A stretch of DNA of 64,000 nucleotides from an uncultured Mycoplasmatota bacterium (GTDB lineage Bacteria > Bacillota_I > Bacilli_A > RF39 > UBA660): the NCBI GenBank assembly GCA_946528555.1, contig CAMMYS010000015.1, forward strand, positions 1-64,000, in the 5' to 3' direction. Below are positions 25,651 to 34,743 of this stretch, piece after piece; position 1 is the first letter of the stretch; the number at the start of each line of letters is the position of its first letter. The notes under the pieces are model-generated. The model saw only the letters and a program-made list of their open reading frames with translations. It did not search any database and was not told where the DNA came from. Both the position numbers and the translations under genes were made by a program.

Positions 25651-26760
25651 ATGAACAAAATTAAAGTATTAAGTGTATTTGGAACAAGGCCAGAAGCTAT
25701 TAAGATGGCTCCACTTGTTAAAGAATTAGAAAGTAGAAAAGAAATAGAAAGTATTGTATGTGTAACAGCTCAACATAGAGAGATGTTAGATCAAGTTTTA
25801 GATACTTTTAAAATAAAACCCGATTATGATTTAAATATTATGAAAAAAGGTCAAACTTTAAGTGATATTACATCTAGAGTATTAGAAGGATTAGATGAAG
25901 TTATTAAAGAAGTTAAACCAAACATTGTACTTGTTCATGGTGATACTACAACTTCTTTTGCAGCAGCATTAAGTGCATTCTATAATCAAGTTGATATTGG
26001 CCATGTTGAAGCAGGGCTTAGAACAAACGATAAGTATAGTCCATATCCTGAAGAGATGAATAGACAATGGGTTGATTGTATGTGTGATATGTATTTTGCA
26101 CCTACTGAATTAAGTGCTAAAAACTTAATTAAAGAGGGAAAAGATAAATCTAAAATATATATTACTGGTAATACAGCAATTGATGCTATGAAAACAACAG
26201 TTACAAAAGAATACAAAAATAAAGAATTAGATTGGATTAAACCAAATGAAAGATTAATTCTTTTAACAGCTCATAGACGTGAAAATTTGGGTGAACCTAT
26301 GCATAATATATTTAAGGCTGTTAGAAAAATAGTAGAAGAATTTAGTGATGTAAAGGTAATATACCCAATTCACTTAAATCCACTTGTTAGAGAAATTGCT
26401 AATGAAGAATTAAGTGGATGTGATAGAGTTCACTTAATAGAACCATTAGAAGTATTTGATTTTCATAATTTTCAAAACAAATCATATATAATACTTACTG
26501 ATTCAGGTGGAATACAAGAAGAAGCTCCTTCTTTAGGAAAACCAGTATTAGTTTTAAGAGATACTACTGAAAGACCAGAAGGTATTAAAGCAGGAACTTT
26601 AAAATTAACTGGAACTGATGAAGAAACAATTTATAAAGAAACTAAAAAACTTCTAACTAATAAAGAAGCATATAATAAAATGAGTAAAGCATCTAATCCA
26701 TATGGAGATGGACATGCAAGCGAAAGAATTACTGATGCTATTGTTGAAAAGTATAAATAA
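25651..26760 (+). CDS. wecB: UDP-N-acetylglucosamine 2-epimerase (non-hydrolysing)
   Basis: 369 aa from ATG 25651, with AAGTGA about eight bases upstream; an in-frame GTG at 25642 overlaps that site. Motifs: FGTRPEAIKMAPLV, TAQHREMLDQVL, VHGDTTTSFA, HVEAGLRT, PEEMNRQ, AHRRENLGEP, LTDSGGIQEEAPSLGKP and RDTTERPEG. It makes UDP-ManNAc, the donor expected by the TagA domain at 7190. The 3' end has a diverged second copy at 28037-28098. Confidence 0.93.
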   Translation: MNKIKVLSVFGTRPEAIKMAPLVKELESRKEIESIVCVTAQHREMLDQVLDTFKIKPDYDLNIMKKGQTLSDITSRVLEGLDEVIKEVKPNIVLVHGDTTTSFAAALSAFYNQVDIGHVEAGLRTNDKYSPYPEEMNRQWVDCMCDMYFAPTELSAKNLIKEGKDKSKIYITGNTAIDAMKTTVTKEYKNKELDWIKPNERLILLTAHRRENLGEPMHNIFKAVRKIVEEFSDVKVIYPIHLNPLVREIANEELSGCDRVHLIEPLEVFDFHNFQNKSYIILTDSGGIQEEAPSLGKPVLVLRDTTERPEGIKAGTLKLTGTDEETIYKETKKLLTNKEAYNKMSKASNPYGDGHASERITDAIVEKYK

Positions 26761-26779
26761 GATACAAATAGGAGTAGAT

Positions 26780-27994
26780 ATGAGAAATAATAGGTTTTGC
26801 ATTAAGAAGATAATTAAAAAAAATAGTTATATTACTTTTGAATATGAAGTAGATGGTGAATTTAAAAAGTATTTTTGGATGGGTGAAATGTTTAATATAG
26901 ATTATGAAAACATCAATATCGAAGAAGTACCTGATTCAATTGCTGTTATTCCTTTGGTAGCAAATGTTTTGCCAATAATATGGTTAAATGATGCGTTGTT
27001 AGAAGTTCCGGAATTAGATAAAGATTTTTATAAGTGTATTAAAAAACTAAGAAGATCGTATAGAAAGATGCTCCCAATGTGTAAATTCAAAGGAAAAATC
27101 AAAGTGGAAAAATTAGTTAAAAATAAATCACCTAAAAATGATAAAAGTGCAACTTTCTTCACTGGCGGTGTCGACTCATATTCTACTTATATTAATATAA
27201 AAAATGAAAATCCTGATTTTATAACTGTTTGGGGTGCAGATATTGATTGGGAAAATGTTGATGGATTTAAAAAAGTTAGAGATTTTGTATCTAAAATTGG
27301 TGAATCTGAAAAGGTTAATAATATATTTGTTCATGCTGCAGTTAGAAGGTTTATTGATAATTCAGAATTAGAAAAAACATATTTAAAGGTATTTAATGAT
27401 AACTGGTGGCATGCAGTCCAACATAGTATTGGAATCATTTCTTTAGCTGCTCCTCTAGCATATATAAAAGGATATGAAAGAGTATATTTTGCATCTACAT
27501 ATACACAAAGAGATCGTGATTTGAGACATATTGTATGTGCGTCTCTTCCAGAAATAGACAATAATGTTAAGTTTGCTGGTGTTAAAGTTATACATGAGGG
27601 CTTTGAAAATAGCAGAATGGATAAAGTAAAAAGAATATGTGACTATTCAAAAAAGATTAAGAAAGACGTTCCTTTACACGTATGTTACAGATCTTTAGTT
27701 GGAGACAATTGCTCAGAATGTGAAAAATGTTATAGAACAATAGTTGCTATTCTTACTGAAGGAGAAGATCCAAGCAAGTATGGTTTTAAATACAATAAGA
27801 AAGTTTTAAATGAAATGATAAAATATATGATGAAAACTGATAAGGATTATTATTTAGAAAAATTGTGGTGGATTGATATAGCAAATAATTTGAAATCAAA
27901 AAAGCATCTTAATCGATATCAAAAAGATGCAACATTTTTATATGATGTTGACTTTATCAAAAATTTTGATGTTGAAAATAGCAGAGTAAAATAA
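26780..27994 (+). CDS. PP-loop ATPase-like protein of unknown function
   Basis: 404 aa from ATG 26780 with GGAG upstream. FTGGVDSYSTY (about residue 130) is a PP-loop of the N-type ATP pyrophosphatase kind (SGGxDS in relatives). CRSLVGDNCSECEKCYRT (about 295-312) is a Cys cluster likely to bind zinc. Such enzymes adenylate a carboxyl, amide or tRNA base. The location after wecB and the cassette-like base use suggest a glycan role such as amidation of a sugar acid, by loose analogy with WbpG/PseA, but no amidotransferase partner is seen. I do not recognise the family more closely. Confidence 0.6.
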   Translation: MRNNRFCIKKIIKKNSYITFEYEVDGEFKKYFWMGEMFNIDYENINIEEVPDSIAVIPLVANVLPIIWLNDALLEVPELDKDFYKCIKKLRRSYRKMLPMCKFKGKIKVEKLVKNKSPKNDKSATFFTGGVDSYSTYINIKNENPDFITVWGADIDWENVDGFKKVRDFVSKIGESEKVNNIFVHAAVRRFIDNSELEKTYLKVFNDNWWHAVQHSIGIISLAAPLAYIKGYERVYFASTYTQRDRDLRHIVCASLPEIDNNVKFAGVKVIHEGFENSRMDKVKRICDYSKKIKKDVPLHVCYRSLVGDNCSECEKCYRTIVAILTEGEDPSKYGFKYNKKVLNEMIKYMMKTDKDYYLEKLWWIDIANNLKSKKHLNRYQKDATFLYDVDFIKNFDVENSRVK

Positions 27995-28036
27995 AAAAGA
28001 CGTAATAAGAATTTATTATAAAATTTGTAATAAAAA

Positions 28037-28098
28037 GGAGATAGAAATCAAACTCACATAGAATAGCAACTGCCATTATTGAAAAATATAATAATTAA
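28037..28098 (+). pseudogene. Vestige of a second wecB 3' end
   Basis: GGAGAT at 28037 followed, after one frameshift, by codons for HRIATAIIEKYNN and TAA aligns with the wecB ending GDGHASERITDAIVEKYK. No other part of a second wecB is present. It probably marks where an incoming segment ending in wecB and the PP-loop gene replaced a resident copy. Confidence 0.6.
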
Positions 28099-28125
28099 AA
28101 GATTCAAATAATTGAATCTTTTTTG
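28097..28125 (+). terminator. Intrinsic terminator
   Basis: AAAAGATTCAA / TTGAATCTTTT with ATAA loop, then T-run. Confidence 0.85.
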
Positions 28126-28132
28126 TTATAAT
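28124..28132 (+). promoter_or_regulatory. Extended -10 promoter element
   Basis: TGT plus TATAAT at 28127-28132, immediately after the terminator T-run. Confidence 0.55.
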
Positions 28133-28151
28133 AGATTTAATGAGGTGTAAT

Positions 28152-28853
28152 ATGATATATATAACAGGGGATACACATGGTAATTTTTCAAGATTAGATG
28201 ATTTTGAATATGAAAAAGGTGATATGTTAATAGTAGTAGGTGATGCTAGTATTAATTTTGATTTAGATTATGAGGATTATTTATTAAAACGTAATTTAAA
28301 TAGAGATGGAATTATATACTTTTGTGTACGTGGTAATCATGAAGAAAGACCAGAGAATATTAGATCATATAGAGAAGTCGATATGTTTGGAGGAAAAGTA
28401 TTTGTTGAAGATGAGTTTCCTAACTTAATATTTGCTAAAGATGGTGAAGTATATAATATAGATGGTAAAAGTGTTCTCGTTATAGGCGGAGCATACTCAG
28501 TAGATAGATATTATAGAATTAGAAATGGTTTACCATGGTTTAAAGATGAAATGTTAAGTCCTGATGAAATGAAAAGTATATATGAAAAAGTTAAAGGTAA
28601 ACATTTTGATGTAGTTTTGTCTCATACATGCCCTTATAAATATGAACCTACTGAAGTTTTTCTTAAATGGTTAGATCAATCTAAGGTAGATAAAACTATG
28701 GAACATTTTTTAGATAAAGTTGAAGAAAGTATTGATTATGATAAATGGTATTGTGGTCATTTTCATACTGAAAAAGAAGTTGATAAAATAGAATTTTTAT
28801 ATAAGGGAATAAAATTATTAAATAAGAAAGATTATACTTTAGAAAGGAAATAA
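28152..28853 (+). CDS. Calcineurin-like metallophosphoesterase
   Basis: 233 aa from ATG 28152 behind GAGGTG; an ATG at 28140 precedes that site and is rejected. Metal-binding motifs are complete and in order: GDTHG (about residue 6), VVGDASIN, RGNHEE, SHTCP and GHFHTE. Cytoplasmic, no signal peptide. Substrate unknown. Confidence 0.88.
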   Translation: MIYITGDTHGNFSRLDDFEYEKGDMLIVVGDASINFDLDYEDYLLKRNLNRDGIIYFCVRGNHEERPENIRSYREVDMFGGKVFVEDEFPNLIFAKDGEVYNIDGKSVLVIGGAYSVDRYYRIRNGLPWFKDEMLSPDEMKSIYEKVKGKHFDVVLSHTCPYKYEPTEVFLKWLDQSKVDKTMEHFLDKVEESIDYDKWYCGHFHTEKEVDKIEFLYKGIKLLNKKDYTLERK

Positions 28854-28906
28854 TAATTGTAAAATTATTAATATAATAGTAAAATTATCTTATACTAGGT
28901 GAGTAT

Positions 28907-31900
28907 ATGGATAATAAGAGAATTCTTGTTAAAAATCTGAAAACGGGTCATTATGAATATATAAATGAATCTGATTTTAATAAAGGTAGTTGGTGGAAAT
29001 ATTTACTTCTATCTATTTTTTATGTGGTTGCTTTTGGGTTTTTTACTTTCTTTTTTTATTCTATGTATTTGGATAGATATAAAGTATATTTTGATGTAAA
29101 TGAAGTTTATATTGAACAGGGTGAAAATTATCAAGTTAAATTGTCTCCTAAATATAGCGATTATTTTAATTATTCTAATTATGTATATGATATTGAGGAT
29201 AAATCAATAGCAGAAGTTAATGATTATGGTGAAATAAAGGCTTTAGCAAATGGTGAAACTAAGTTAACAGTTGCATATAAGGATTGGCTTGAAAAAGAGG
29301 AATTAAATATAATAGTAACTAATATAAATGTGGATAGTTTAAAAATAGATGATGAAATAGAAATATATAAAGATGATAGTGAAAAAATAGATGTTGAAAT
29401 AAATGGTCAAAATAATATTAATACCAAACTATTATATGAAAGTTCTGATCCTAATGTTTTAAAAGTAGATAGTTTAGGAAATATTACTGGTGTTGAAGCT
29501 GGTAGTGCTATATTAAAAGTTAGTTCTTTAAATGGAATACAAGCAGAGTCTAAAGTTACAGTTAAAACTATTGATGAAGATATATATGGACTTGATATTA
29601 GAGAACAAGATTTAATCTTATATAAGGATGAAACTAGAAAGTTAACATTAGATGTTGTACCTAAGAGAGTTAGTAGTAAAAATGTAAAATGGTCTAGTTC
29701 AAATAGTGATGTTGTTAGTGTTGATAATTATGGAAATATTAAAGGATTATCTACAGGTACTTCTATTATTAGTGCTAAAACTAAAGATGGTATTGAATCT
29801 AATACAGTAGTTAGTGTAGAATTGGTTCCTGAAATTACTTTAAATACGTATAAGGGGAATATTGAAATAGGTAAAGTTTTGCAATTAAAAGCAAATATAG
29901 ATGTATCATGGAGTAGTAGTGATGATGAAATAGCTACAGTTGATCAAAATGGAAAAGTAATAGGTAAAAATGAAGGAAAAGTTATAATAACTGCATCTGC
30001 ATATAATAAAAAGAATAGTTGTGTTGTTTATGTTAGTAAACAGGCTAATAATGTTAATACTTTAATATTTAGTACAGATATTAAAAGTGCAGAAACAGAA
30101 ATTAATAGCATATCATTAGATAATAAGGATATAGATATTGGTGTTGGTGATACTTTTAAACTAACATATTCTGTTAGTCCTCAAAATGTTTATTATACTG
30201 ATGTTACTTGGTATTCTGATAATTCTGAAATAATAAGTGTTGATAATAATGGAAATATTAAAGCATTAAAAGAAGGTACTGCTAGGGTTACAGTTAAAAG
30301 TTCAAATGGTAAAGAATCTAGTACTACTGTTAATGTTAAAAACTATGGTATTCAAGCAACAAGTATTAAATTAAATAATACATTTGTGAAAACTAAGGTT
30401 GGTGAAACAGTTGATTTAATTGCAACTGTATTACCAAATGATGCATCAATAAAAACAATTAATTGGAGTAGTAGTGATGAAGAAATCGCAACTGTTAATT
30501 CTAATGGTAGAGTAGTAACTATTGATGCTGGAACAGTTATTATTGAAGCAAAAACAAATAATAATTTAGTGGCAAAATGTGAATTAGTTGTAGAACCCTC
30601 AGAAGCAAAGAAAATAGAAATTAAGAATGCTAAAAATATTAATGTTGATGATTCAATAAAATTACAGGCTATTATAACACCAAGCAATGTTACTGATAAT
30701 ACTATTATATGGAGTAGTAGTGATAGTAGTATTGCTACTGTTGATGAAGATGGTAAAGTAAAAGGTATTAATGCTGGACTTGTTAAAATAACTGCTAAAA
30801 CTTCAAATAATAAAGAGTCTAATGTATTAATAGAAGTAAAGGATATTAATCCTGTTAGTTTGAGTATTTCAAAAACAAATAATGAAATTGAAGTTGGAGA
30901 TACAAAACAATTAAGTTTATCTTTTGTACCATCAAATTCTACTTATAAAAGTGTTACATGGAGTAGTAGTGATAATAATATTATTAGTGTAGATAAAAAT
31001 GGAAAAGTTACTGCTAAAAATGTGGGAACTGCTAAAGTAATTGTTTATTTTAATAGAGATAAAAATATTAAGGATGAATTAATAATAAAAGTTAATCCAA
31101 AAGGTAATGTACCTACAAATATTATTTTAAATAATAATAATTCTACTATATATGTTGATTCAACAATAAATTTAAAAGCTACAATTATTCCAAATAATGC
31201 ATCAAATAAAACTATTACATGGAGTAGTAGTGATAGTAAAATTGCTACAGTAGATAAAAATGGAAAAGTTACTGCTAAGAAAAGTGGAAAAGTTACAATA
31301 ACTGCTAAAACTAGTAATAATTTAAAAGCTACAAGTACAATAAAGGTTATTAAACCATTGATTTCAGTTAAGAAAATAACAATTAATAATAATATTACTT
31401 CAGTGTTTGTAAATGAAAGTGTAACATTATCTGCATCTATTTCTCCAATTACTGCATCTAATAAAAATATAATATGGAGTAGTAGTGATAGTAGTATTGC
31501 AACAGTAGATAGTAATGGAAAAGTAATAGGAAAGAAAGCTGGAAGTGTTAAAATAACAGCAACATCTAAAAGCAATCCTAGGGTATCTGGAAGTAAAAGT
31601 ATAGTTGTTTCTATTAAAAAAATAAATGTTAGAAGTATAGCACTTTCAGAAGAAAAAATTAATTTATATGTAGAAGGTATACATAAATTAAATCCTGTTT
31701 TGACTCCTAAAGATACAACTGAGAAGAATATTACATGGTCTTCTAGTAATTCAAATATTGCTACCGTTGATCAAAGTGGAAATGTAGTAGCTAAAGGAGT
31801 TGGAAATGTAATAATTACTGCTAAAGCAGAAAATGGAAGTACATCATCTGCAAGTATTATTGTTAAAAATAATACTATTAAAAACCCATTAAGAATAAAA

Positions 31901-32839
31901 GATGGAAATTATTTATATGGTGGAGATCCATTTGTGACATATGATAGTGCAAGAGGATATTATTATTACTTATCAACAAGTAGTAGAGATGTAGTAATTT
32001 ATGCAAGTGAGAACCTTCAAGATATAGGTAATCCATCAAAATCAGTTGTTGCTTATAAGAATGAAGCTGATAGTTATATATGGGCTCCTGAATTACATCA
32101 TTTTGGTGATAATTGGTATATTTATTATACATGGACAAGTAATGAAAAAAATGTATTCGCAAGAAGAATGTATGTTTTAAAATCTAAGACAGATGATCCT
32201 TTAGGTGAATATGAATATATGGGTAAATTATATGATAAGAAAAATGACTATTATGCTATAGATGGAACAGTATTTGAATGGGGAGGAAAATATTATTTTG
32301 TATACTCTGGTCATAAGAATAATAAAATAAAGTGGAAACAAAATTTATATATAATGGCTATGTCTAATCCATATACTGTTGAAGGTGAAAGACATTTATT
32401 ATCAGAACCTAATCAATTATCATGGGATAATTCCAATGTTAATGAAGGACCTGAAGCTTTAATTAAAAATAATGTTTTATATATTATTTATTCTGCTAAT
32501 GGTTATAGAAATACAAATTATTCTTTAGCTATGCTTACATATAATGGTGGAAATATTTTAAGTAAATCTGGTTGGACAAGAAATTCTAAACAAGTATTTA
32601 AAAAAGGCAATGGAGTTTATGCAACTGGTCATGCAAGTTTTACAAAATCAAAAGATGGAACAGAAGATTGGCTTGTATATCATGCTTATGAAACAACAAA
32701 AATGGATATGAGAACAATTAGAATTAAGAAATTTACATGGGATGGTAATAAACCAGTATTTGGTTCTCCTGATAAAATTGATACAACAATTAAAATTCCT
32801 AGTGGTTCTACAATAACAGATTATACAATTGATTATTAA
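28907..32839 (+). CDS. Membrane-anchored GH43 glycoside hydrolase with about 11 Big_2 domains
   Basis: 1310 aa behind AGGTGAG. A single membrane helix at about residues 30-52 follows a basic N-terminus, so the protein is probably anchored with its bulk outside. About eleven bacterial Ig-like Big_2 units fill residues 60-980, each with the W(S/Y)SS(S/D)...IATVD.NGKV..K..G pattern. The C-terminal 320 residues form a GH43 five-blade propeller: GGDPFV (base Asp, about 1006), AIDGTVF (Asp, about 1118) and NEGPEAL (acid Glu, about 1180). Likely an arabinofuranosidase/xylosidase-type enzyme held away from the wall by the Ig stalk. Repeated Big_2 DNA makes it prone to length change. Confidence 0.88.
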   Translation: MDNKRILVKNLKTGHYEYINESDFNKGSWWKYLLLSIFYVVAFGFFTFFFYSMYLDRYKVYFDVNEVYIEQGENYQVKLSPKYSDYFNYSNYVYDIEDKSIAEVNDYGEIKALANGETKLTVAYKDWLEKEELNIIVTNINVDSLKIDDEIEIYKDDSEKIDVEINGQNNINTKLLYESSDPNVLKVDSLGNITGVEAGSAILKVSSLNGIQAESKVTVKTIDEDIYGLDIREQDLILYKDETRKLTLDVVPKRVSSKNVKWSSSNSDVVSVDNYGNIKGLSTGTSIISAKTKDGIESNTVVSVELVPEITLNTYKGNIEIGKVLQLKANIDVSWSSSDDEIATVDQNGKVIGKNEGKVIITASAYNKKNSCVVYVSKQANNVNTLIFSTDIKSAETEINSISLDNKDIDIGVGDTFKLTYSVSPQNVYYTDVTWYSDNSEIISVDNNGNIKALKEGTARVTVKSSNGKESSTTVNVKNYGIQATSIKLNNTFVKTKVGETVDLIATVLPNDASIKTINWSSSDEEIATVNSNGRVVTIDAGTVIIEAKTNNNLVAKCELVVEPSEAKKIEIKNAKNINVDDSIKLQAIITPSNVTDNTIIWSSSDSSIATVDEDGKVKGINAGLVKITAKTSNNKESNVLIEVKDINPVSLSISKTNNEIEVGDTKQLSLSFVPSNSTYKSVTWSSSDNNIISVDKNGKVTAKNVGTAKVIVYFNRDKNIKDELIIKVNPKGNVPTNIILNNNNSTIYVDSTINLKATIIPNNASNKTITWSSSDSKIATVDKNGKVTAKKSGKVTITAKTSNNLKATSTIKVIKPLISVKKITINNNITSVFVNESVTLSASISPITASNKNIIWSSSDSSIATVDSNGKVIGKKAGSVKITATSKSNPRVSGSKSIVVSIKKINVRSIALSEEKINLYVEGIHKLNPVLTPKDTTEKNITWSSSNSNIATVDQSGNVVAKGVGNVIITAKAENGSTSSASIIVKNNTIKNPLRIKDGNYLYGGDPFVTYDSARGYYYYLSTSSRDVVIYASENLQDIGNPSKSVVAYKNEADSYIWAPELHHFGDNWYIYYTWTSNEKNVFARRMYVLKSKTDDPLGEYEYMGKLYDKKNDYYAIDGTVFEWGGKYYFVYSGHKNNKIKWKQNLYIMAMSNPYTVEGERHLLSEPNQLSWDNSNVNEGPEALIKNNVLYIIYSANGYRNTNYSLAMLTYNGGNILSKSGWTRNSKQVFKKGNGVYATGHASFTKSKDGTEDWLVYHAYETTKMDMRTIRIKKFTWDGNKPVFGSPDKIDTTIKIPSGSTITDYTIDY

Positions 32840-32840
32840 T

Positions 32841-32870
32841 AAAGAGATACTCAAATAAGTATCTCTTTTT
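32841..32870 (+). terminator. Intrinsic terminator
   Basis: AAAGAGATACT / AGTATCTCTTT stem, CAAATA loop, T-run. Confidence 0.88.
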
Positions 32871-32879
32871 AGTTTATGG

Positions 32880-32885
32880 TATAAT
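32880..32885 (+). promoter_or_regulatory. -10 element of the protease gene
   Basis: TATAAT ten bases after the terminator T-run and about 19 bases before ATG 32904. Confidence 0.45.
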
Positions 32886-32903
32886 ATTTATAGAGGTATT
32901 TTT

Positions 32904-33764
32904 ATGTATAAGAAAAGTATTAAAGAAAATTCTAAATATTTAATTCCTTTTGTAATAGGTATTAAATATTATGGTAGTGATGAAATAGATCATGGTATTG
33001 GAACTATGATGGTTTTAAATGATCATGGTGATATATTAACTTGTAAACATATTGCTGAGAGATTTATTGTTAATGATCAGTTGAATAATAGATATAAAGA
33101 AATAATTAGTAAACTTAAGAATGCTAATAATAGGGAAAGAAAGAAAATTGAAAAAGAATATGATTTAAAAGATGATACTATTGTATTATCAAATATTAAT
33201 TTACCTTTTAATAAAGAAGGTGAATATAAAATAGATATTCTTCTTCATAATAAATTAGATTTAGCTATATTAAGATTTAGGGGTATTAGAACTCCTTTAG
33301 AAAATTATCCTGTATTTAGTAAAAAGATTCCTGAACAAGGTCAAAGTGTTTGTAAACTTGGTTTTGCTTTTCCTGAATATAATATGTTTGAATATTCTAA
33401 TAAATTAAATACTATTGTTGTTAAAGATAAAATAGTTGATAACTTTCCATTATTTCCAATGGATGGTATAGTAACTAGACATATAATGGATCCTGATGGA
33501 AAATTATCTATGTTTGAAACTAGTAGTCCTGGTTTAAGAGGTCAAAGTGGTGGACCAATATTTAGTCCTGAGGGATTAGTATATGGTATTCAATCTATGA
33601 CAGGGCACTTGGATTTAAACTTTGATGTTAATCAAGTTGTTAAAAGAGGTTATAAAGAAAAAATGGTTAATTTTACACCATTTATAAATCTTGGAATTGG
33701 AGTATCATCTCCTGAAATAATATCTTTCTTAGAAGATAATAAAATTGAATTTAATAGTAAATAA
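32904..33764 (+). CDS. Trypsin-like serine protease, apparently cytoplasmic
   Basis: 286 aa behind GAGGT. The triad is visible: His in DILTCKHIAERF (about residue 49), Asp in LDLAILRF (about 119) and Ser in RGQSGGPIFSPEG (about 215). There is no signal peptide and no PDZ domain, unlike HtrA/DegP. A charged helical insertion (about 70-95) separates the first two. Intracellular trypsin-like modules occur in stress and defence proteins; here the gene stands alone before a DUF1016 nuclease gene with its own promoter. Confidence 0.75.
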   Translation: MYKKSIKENSKYLIPFVIGIKYYGSDEIDHGIGTMMVLNDHGDILTCKHIAERFIVNDQLNNRYKEIISKLKNANNRERKKIEKEYDLKDDTIVLSNINLPFNKEGEYKIDILLHNKLDLAILRFRGIRTPLENYPVFSKKIPEQGQSVCKLGFAFPEYNMFEYSNKLNTIVVKDKIVDNFPLFPMDGIVTRHIMDPDGKLSMFETSSPGLRGQSGGPIFSPEGLVYGIQSMTGHLDLNFDVNQVVKRGYKEKMVNFTPFINLGIGVSSPEIISFLEDNKIEFNSK

Positions 33765-33792
33765 CAATTATTAACATAATTGTTATTTTTAT
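33760..33792 (+). terminator. Intrinsic terminator
   Basis: AATAACAATTA / TAATTGTTATT stem with TTAACA loop and T-rich tail; overlaps the stop codon. Confidence 0.75.
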
Positions 33793-33818
33793 TTAAAGTG
33801 TTTTTTTAACTCATGTCA

Positions 33819-33824
33819 TATTAT
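33819..33824 (+). promoter_or_regulatory. -10 element implying a leaderless DUF1016 mRNA
   Basis: TATTAT ends five bases before ATG 33830 and no ribosome site precedes the start, so transcription would begin at or near the A of ATG. Confidence 0.4.
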
Positions 33825-33829
33825 ATAGT

Positions 33830-34720
33830 ATGGATGAATATTATAATAAAATTAAAAATGAATTAATTAACAATGAAATAGTTCATAAGATTAAAGATTA
33901 TTCTAAAAATAAAAGTGATCTTAGTACCTATTATAATGTTGGAAAAATACTTAGTGAAGCTGGTAAACATTATGGAGAGGGTATAATTAAGAAATATTCA
34001 AATAAGTTAACTAATGAATTAAAAGAAAACTATAATGTAACAAAGTTAAAGAAAATACGTAAATTTTATTTTATAATTGAAAAAGGTGCGACACTGTCGC
34101 ACCAATTACCAATATCATTATATTTTGAATTATTATCATTACATAGTATTAATGAAATAAATTATTATATTAATTGTTGTATTAAACAAAATATATCTGT
34201 TAGAGATTTAAGAAACAGAATAAAAAATAAAGAGTATGAAAGATTAGATGATAAGAGTAAATTAAAAATTATTAATAATGAAAAATTATATATAGATGAT
34301 AGTATTAAGAATCCAATAGTTATATATAATAAGAATTATTATGTTGAAATATCTGAGAAAGTGTTGCAAAAAATAATACTTGAAGATATTGAATCTTTTA
34401 TGAAAGAACTTGGTGAATCGTATAGCTTTATAGGCAGTGAATACAAAATAAAAATAGGAAACAATTATAATTATATAGATTTACTATTATTTAATATCAA
34501 ATATAATTGTTATGTAGTTGTTGAATTAAAAATAACTGAATTAAAAAAAGAACATATAGGTCAAATAGAGACGTATATGAATTATATAGATAAGAATGTT
34601 AAAAATATAAATCAAAACAATACTATTGGAATAATAATATGCAAAAAAGATAATAAATATATAATTGAGTATTGTAGTGATAAAAGGATAATAAGCAGAG
34701 AATATTTATTAATACAATAA
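33830..34720 (+). CDS. DUF1016 (YhcG-type) PDDEXK nuclease family protein
   Basis: 296 aa. The N-terminal helical domain has YYNVGKILSEAGKHYGEGII and the family's LSHQLPISLYFELLSL segment. The C-terminal nuclease-like domain has FIGSEYKIKIGNNYNYIDLL, then VVVELKITELKKEHIGQI, which fits D-x(n)-ExK, then TIGIIICKKDN. Members are predicted DNA-acting nucleases often found near defence or mobile genes. A perfect hairpin lies inside at 34085-34103. The companion remnant at 3628 is a different subtype. Confidence 0.82.
   Translation: MDEYYNKIKNELINNEIVHKIKDYSKNKSDLSTYYNVGKILSEAGKHYGEGIIKKYSNKLTNELKENYNVTKLKKIRKFYFIIEKGATLSHQLPISLYFELLSLHSINEINYYINCCIKQNISVRDLRNRIKNKEYERLDDKSKLKIINNEKLYIDDSIKNPIVIYNKNYYVEISEKVLQKIILEDIESFMKELGESYSFIGSEYKIKIGNNYNYIDLLLFNIKYNCYVVVELKITELKKEHIGQIETYMNYIDKNVKNINQNNTIGIIICKKDNKYIIEYCSDKRIISREYLLIQ
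34085..34103. repeat. In-frame perfect palindrome inside the DUF1016 gene
   Basis: GGTGCGACA and TGTCGCACC flank a single C. Very GC-rich in a very AT-rich gene; it codes for GATLSH, just before the conserved QLPISLYFELL helix. Confidence 0.92.
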
Positions 34721-34743
34721 AAAAAGCACTAAGTGCTTTTTTA
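34719..34743. terminator. Bidirectional terminator between DUF1016 and aqpZ
   Basis: AAAAAAGCAC / GTGCTTTTTT with TAA loop; U-tracts form on both strands for the two convergent genes. Confidence 0.85.

Noticed and set aside
31045..31575. 176-aa - strand hydrophobic frame in the Big_2 region
   Set aside because: Reverse reading of the IATVD/WSSS repeats gives leucine-rich runs; no start signals.
29600..31870. Repeated short motifs resembling a CRISPR array
   Set aside because: The repeats are diverged protein-coding Big_2 units in one open frame without uniform spacers; no cas genes are present.
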